From: Planctomycetota bacterium
Lineage (GTDB): Bacteria; Planctomycetota; Planctomycetia; Planctomycetales; Planctomycetaceae
NCBI GenBank assembly: GCA_018242525.1
Contig: JAFEBS010000051.1
Coordinates: 54,737 to 118,736 of the forward strand
Reading direction: 5' to 3'
Length of the DNA: 64,000 nucleotides
The notes beneath the pieces are model-generated. The model did not search any database. It saw only the letters and a program-made list of their open reading frames with translations, and was not told the DNA's origin. Positions 61,178 to 64,000 of this stretch are shown in pieces. A program made the position numbers and the translations under genes. The stretch's first letter is position 1. Each line of letters opens with the position of its first letter.

Positions 61178-63625
61178 ATGCCAAGTTGCGGTCAATCGAC
61201 AGGAAAGCTGTGCATTGTGCTCGCAGTCACTTTGCTGCAGTCGATCGGATCCATCCGGGCCGCAGAATTGACCAGCGAAGCGGTCAAGGAATCGATCGAC
61301 CGGGGCAAGCGGTTTCTGGCGACGCAGCAGAGACCCAACGGGGTCTGGGAAGCGGCCGTCGGCACGAATCCGGTCAGCATTGGCGCCACCAGCATGGCCG
61401 TGATGGCGCTGGTGAACTCGGGAGCGACTCCCCAGGACCCGACGGTCAAGGCGGCCCTGGATTTTCTGCGTCGTTCGCACGACAACCGCAATCTTCACGA
61501 TGATATTGGTCACTATGCAACGTACCAGATTGCCCTGGAATTGATGGCCTTCGCCGCCGCCCATGACGGGAATACGGACTACCGCCGGATGGCCGAAAAC
61601 GCCCAAAAGCTCGAGGCAGGTCAGGTGAAACAAGGCGTCGCCACTGGCGGATGGGGATATTCGCTGGGGGAAGGGCAGGGGAGTTCCGATAACAGCAACG
61701 CGCAGTTTGCAGTCTTGGCCTTGCGCGAGGCTGTGGAAGTCGGCGTTCCTGTCAGTGCCGAAACGTGGAAGCGAGTGCAGCGCTATTGGGAGGCCGCCCA
61801 GAATGGAGACGGGGGCTGGAGCTACCAGAGCGTCGGCAGTGCCGGCGGAAGTCATGGCAGCATGACCGTGGCCGGAATCACGTCCCTGGTCATTTGCGAA
61901 CAGATGCTGCGGTCGGATGCTGGCGTGACCCCGGATGGAACTCCCCCGTGTTGTCAGGGGACGGAACCCAATGCCCCGCTGGCGCGCGGCATCAGCTTTT
62001 TCGGCCGCACCTTCAAAGTGGGGCAAAACCCCGGATACGGTTCCTCCGTACTCTATTACACCTACGGGGTGGAACGAGCGGGCCGATTGACCGGTCTGCG
62101 TTTCTTCGGTGATCACGACTGGTACCGCGAAGGAGCCGAATACCTGCTGGCAATTCAACATGCCCCCGGTCATTGGGTCGGCAGCGGACACGGCGAGGAT
62201 AACCCCGTGATTGCCACCAGCATGGCACTGCTGTTCCTGTCGAAGGGACTGGCACCGGTGCTGATCAACAAGTTGAAATATGGTCCCCCCGATCCCCGGC
62301 GCAAGGGGGAGGTTCTGGGCAATGACTGGAATCGGCACCGCCGTGACGTGCGCAACCTGGCGGATCACATCAGCAGCCTGCCCAAATGGCAAAAACTATT
62401 GACGACGCAGGATCTGGATTTAGCGCGCGCCGTCGAATTGGGCGAGGCCAAGGGAATCGATGCGATGCTGCAGGGTTCCGTGCTGTTCATTACGGGCGAG
62501 GAAGCGCCGTCGTTCAACGCGGCCGAATTGAATCTGCTGAAGGGCTACCTGCAGGCGGGTGGATTCATCCTGGCAACCCCGACCTGTACGTCCGCCAGAT
62601 TTGAAGCCGGGTTCCGGGCCACGGTCCAGCAACTGATGCCCCCCGGTGAGGGGGAACTGAAGCGATTGACCCAGGACCATCCGGTCTTTCAAAGCGAATT
62701 CCCGCTGGCAGCGGATTCGGTCCCGCTGTTTGGAACGGACGTTGGTTGTCGAACCTCAATCATGTATTCGCCTGAAGACCTGGGTTGCCTGTGGGATTAT
62801 TGGTCCAAGATCGACCCTCCCCATCGCAATGTGTCGCTGAAGGCCCGGATCCTGCGCGCCACGAAAATTGGGACCAATGTCATGGCTTATGCCACGGGTC
62901 GGGAACCACCCACCAAGATCGATGTCCCGCGGCAGGTCGTGGACAACACGGAACTGGACAATGTCGAACGAGGTTTGCTGCAGATCGCCCAGATCCGGCA
63001 CGACGGCGGCTGGAATGCCGCTCCCCGGGCCTTGCGCCGGCTGTTGCAATCGCTGAACCAGTCTGCCGGACTGGCCGCATCGACGAAGTCCGTCGACCTG
63101 GAATTCTCCGACCCGAACATCTTCCAGTACCCGATGCTGTACATGCATGGCCGCAACAAGTTTTCGATCAAGGAGGCGGAGAGCAAACAGGTCCGCAAAT
63201 ATCTGGAACGGGGCGGCGTCCTGTTCGCCGATTCCTGCTGTGGAGCCAAGCCATTTGACAAGAGCTTCCGGGAATTCATCGAGTCGCTGTATCCCGGGAA
63301 AAAGCTGGTTAAAGTCGCAGTCAGTCACGACCTGTTCTCCGCCAAGTATGGCACGGATATCCGCAAGCTGAAACGCCGGATCAGCGAAGGGGACAACGGC
63401 TCGGTCGTTCGCGACCTCGAACCGTACATCGAAGCTTTGGAAATCGATGGTCGTCTGGCAGTGATCTACAGCAAGTACGACATCAGTTGTGCGCTGGAGC
63501 GTCAGGCTGCCGGGAACTGTGAAGGCTATCTTCCCGAGGAAGCAGTCAAGCTGGCGACGAACATCATCCAGTACGCTCTGTTGGATGAACTACGTCTGGC
63601 TGCACCGTTGGGAGCCAGGCCATAA
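61178..63625 (+). CDS. Exported DUF4159 protein with terpenoid-cyclase-like N-terminal barrel
   Basis: An 815-residue protein with a signal peptide (LCIVLAVTLLQSIGSIRAAE). Residues about 30-370 are an alpha/alpha barrel with squalene-cyclase-like QNGDGGWSYQSVG and GVWEAAVGTNPVSIGATSMA repeats, but no DxDD catalytic motif, so it is probably a binding or scaffold domain. Residues about 420-540 are a Rossmann-like domain (GSVLFITGEEAPSFNAAELN). The C-terminal part (about 580-800) is DUF4159 (IAQIRHDGGWNAAPRALRRL; VLFADSCCGAKPFDKSFREF). Domain role unknown; common in planctomycetes. Confidence 0.85.
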   Translation: MPSCGQSTGKLCIVLAVTLLQSIGSIRAAELTSEAVKESIDRGKRFLATQQRPNGVWEAAVGTNPVSIGATSMAVMALVNSGATPQDPTVKAALDFLRRSHDNRNLHDDIGHYATYQIALELMAFAAAHDGNTDYRRMAENAQKLEAGQVKQGVATGGWGYSLGEGQGSSDNSNAQFAVLALREAVEVGVPVSAETWKRVQRYWEAAQNGDGGWSYQSVGSAGGSHGSMTVAGITSLVICEQMLRSDAGVTPDGTPPCCQGTEPNAPLARGISFFGRTFKVGQNPGYGSSVLYYTYGVERAGRLTGLRFFGDHDWYREGAEYLLAIQHAPGHWVGSGHGEDNPVIATSMALLFLSKGLAPVLINKLKYGPPDPRRKGEVLGNDWNRHRRDVRNLADHISSLPKWQKLLTTQDLDLARAVELGEAKGIDAMLQGSVLFITGEEAPSFNAAELNLLKGYLQAGGFILATPTCTSARFEAGFRATVQQLMPPGEGELKRLTQDHPVFQSEFPLAADSVPLFGTDVGCRTSIMYSPEDLGCLWDYWSKIDPPHRNVSLKARILRATKIGTNVMAYATGREPPTKIDVPRQVVDNTELDNVERGLLQIAQIRHDGGWNAAPRALRRLLQSLNQSAGLAASTKSVDLEFSDPNIFQYPMLYMHGRNKFSIKEAESKQVRKYLERGGVLFADSCCGAKPFDKSFREFIESLYPGKKLVKVAVSHDLFSAKYGTDIRKLKRRISEGDNGSVVRDLEPYIEALEIDGRLAVIYSKYDISCALERQAAGNCEGYLPEEAVKLATNIIQYALLDELRLAAPLGARP

Positions 63626-63631
63626 CGCCGA

Positions 63632-63817
63632 TCACGCCGCCCGGCGTTCGTCATCCTGGGCGGACTTCTTCGGGACTTGCGTCCAGCGGGGAACGGAAAA
63701 CTGATAGCTGCAGAAGTGGCACCGGACGGCTGTGGTAATGAGTGACAGTATGCCGTGCTTTTCACGACCACAGTGACTGACATAGACGTCGCCGCACTTG
63801 CAACGCGGACACTTCAT
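63632..63817 (-). CDS. Small zinc-ribbon protein
   Basis: A 61-residue protein: MKCPRCKCGDVYVSHCGREK, then a short spacer and CHFCSYQFSVPRW. Two CxxC pairs about 28 residues apart make a zinc-ribbon, with extra Cys/His residues nearby. It converges with the DUF4159 gene with 6 bp between stops. The ribosome-binding site is weak and no function is known. Short proteins of this design occur in many planctomycetes. Confidence 0.6.
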   Translation of the reverse strand: MKCPRCKCGDVYVSHCGREKHGILSLITTAVRCHFCSYQFSVPRWTQVPKKSAQDDERRAA

Positions 63818-63956
63818 GGGTTGTCGCCCGAATCCCTGGAACGACCGATGACGGAGTTTTCCGGGCGGCTTTTAATCGAAACCTTTCTTTCTGGGAAGAT
63901 CAACGATCAGAAAACGCCTGACAAGCATCAACCAGTTCCGTTGGGATCTTCCTATT

Positions 63957-64000
63957 TTTCTCGTTCCCAAGCTCCTGCTTGGGAACGCCCGTCTTCGAAG
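63957..64000. repeat. 44-bp dispersed hairpin repeat, copy 2 (at the window edge)
   Basis: TTTCTCGTTCCCAAGC, TCCT, GCTTGGGAAC, then a gcccgtcttcgaag tail that mirrors 44568-44611. The stem is a perfect 10 bp. The copy runs to the last base of the window, so its full extent is not visible. Confidence 0.8.

Noticed and set aside
61121..62392. A 423-codon minus-strand frame opposite the DUF4159 gene
   Set aside because: Antisense of a gene with a signal peptide and recognised domains; low-complexity composition.
1..64000. tRNA, rRNA, CRISPR array or prophage genes
   Set aside because: I found no acceptor/T-loop pattern of a tRNA, no rRNA sequence, no regularly spaced direct repeats and no phage structural genes.

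Overview
The window looks like chromosomal DNA from a flagellated member of the Planctomycetota. The evidence is gene content: DUF1501 and DUF1559 (prepilin-like) proteins, a DUF4159 protein with a terpenoid-cyclase-like barrel, a von Willebrand factor A (VWA)/ExbB/ExbD cluster, an ECF41 sigma factor, many secreted proteins of unknown role and short mostly monocistronic units. The genus cannot be settled from the sequence alone. Base composition is moderately GC-rich and even. No rRNA, tRNA, CRISPR array, prophage or plasmid origin was seen.

Layout. 1-4.3 kb (minus strand): flagellar export and C-ring operon fliL-fliM-fliN-fliO-fliP-fliQ-fliR-flhB, with flhB cut by the window edge. 4.4-6.1 kb: a beta-carbonic anhydrase followed by a bestrophin-type anion channel. 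6.4-9.8 kb: a secreted glycoside hydrolase, a nitroreductase and a secreted unknown protein in one operon. 9.9-15.2 kb (plus): a DUF1501 protein, then a four-gene set encoding a membrane-anchored VWA protein with a TonB-like helix, a repeat-rich periplasmic protein, ExbB and ExbD. 15.4-23 kb: nucleotide-sugar dehydrogenase, PspA, an ECF sigma factor, a degenerate LarA-like protein, a GH15-like gene broken by one in-frame TGA, pdxA and rfbC. 23-30.6 kb: an M28 peptidase, an acetamidase/formamidase, a GntR/ABC/permease operon with a readable promoter and operator, and an AI-2E-type permease. 31-39 kb: a membrane protein, an HpcH/HpaI aldolase, a receiver-HATPase protein, an HtrA protease, a STAS protein and a 984-residue unknown. 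39-46 kb: an ECF41 sigma factor with its FAD oxidoreductase and a matching ECF41-type promoter, a His/Cys-rich small protein, a DUF1559 protein, a LolA-like protein and an aminotransferase. 46-54 kb: a CocE-type hydrolase, a macro-domain protein, an esterase, an IS200/REP-associated transposase between inverted palindromes, and FtsH. 54-64 kb: a GT2 glycosyltransferase, a DUF4432 protein, a Mo-dependent sulfite-oxidase-family protein, a three-domain cell-wall enzyme, phosphoglucomutase, the DUF4159 protein and a small zinc-ribbon protein.

Two themes stand out. One is energy coupling and envelope biology: the VWA protein carries the S-x3-H signature of the TonB helix beside ExbB/ExbD, and a protein with two active-site-serine penicillin-recognising domains flanks a peptidoglycan-binding domain. 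The other is a dense set of small palindromic intergenic repeats in several families, including two 144-bp MITE-like copies in opposite orientation and a REP-associated transposase. All domain calls come from reading motifs by eye; no database search was run.
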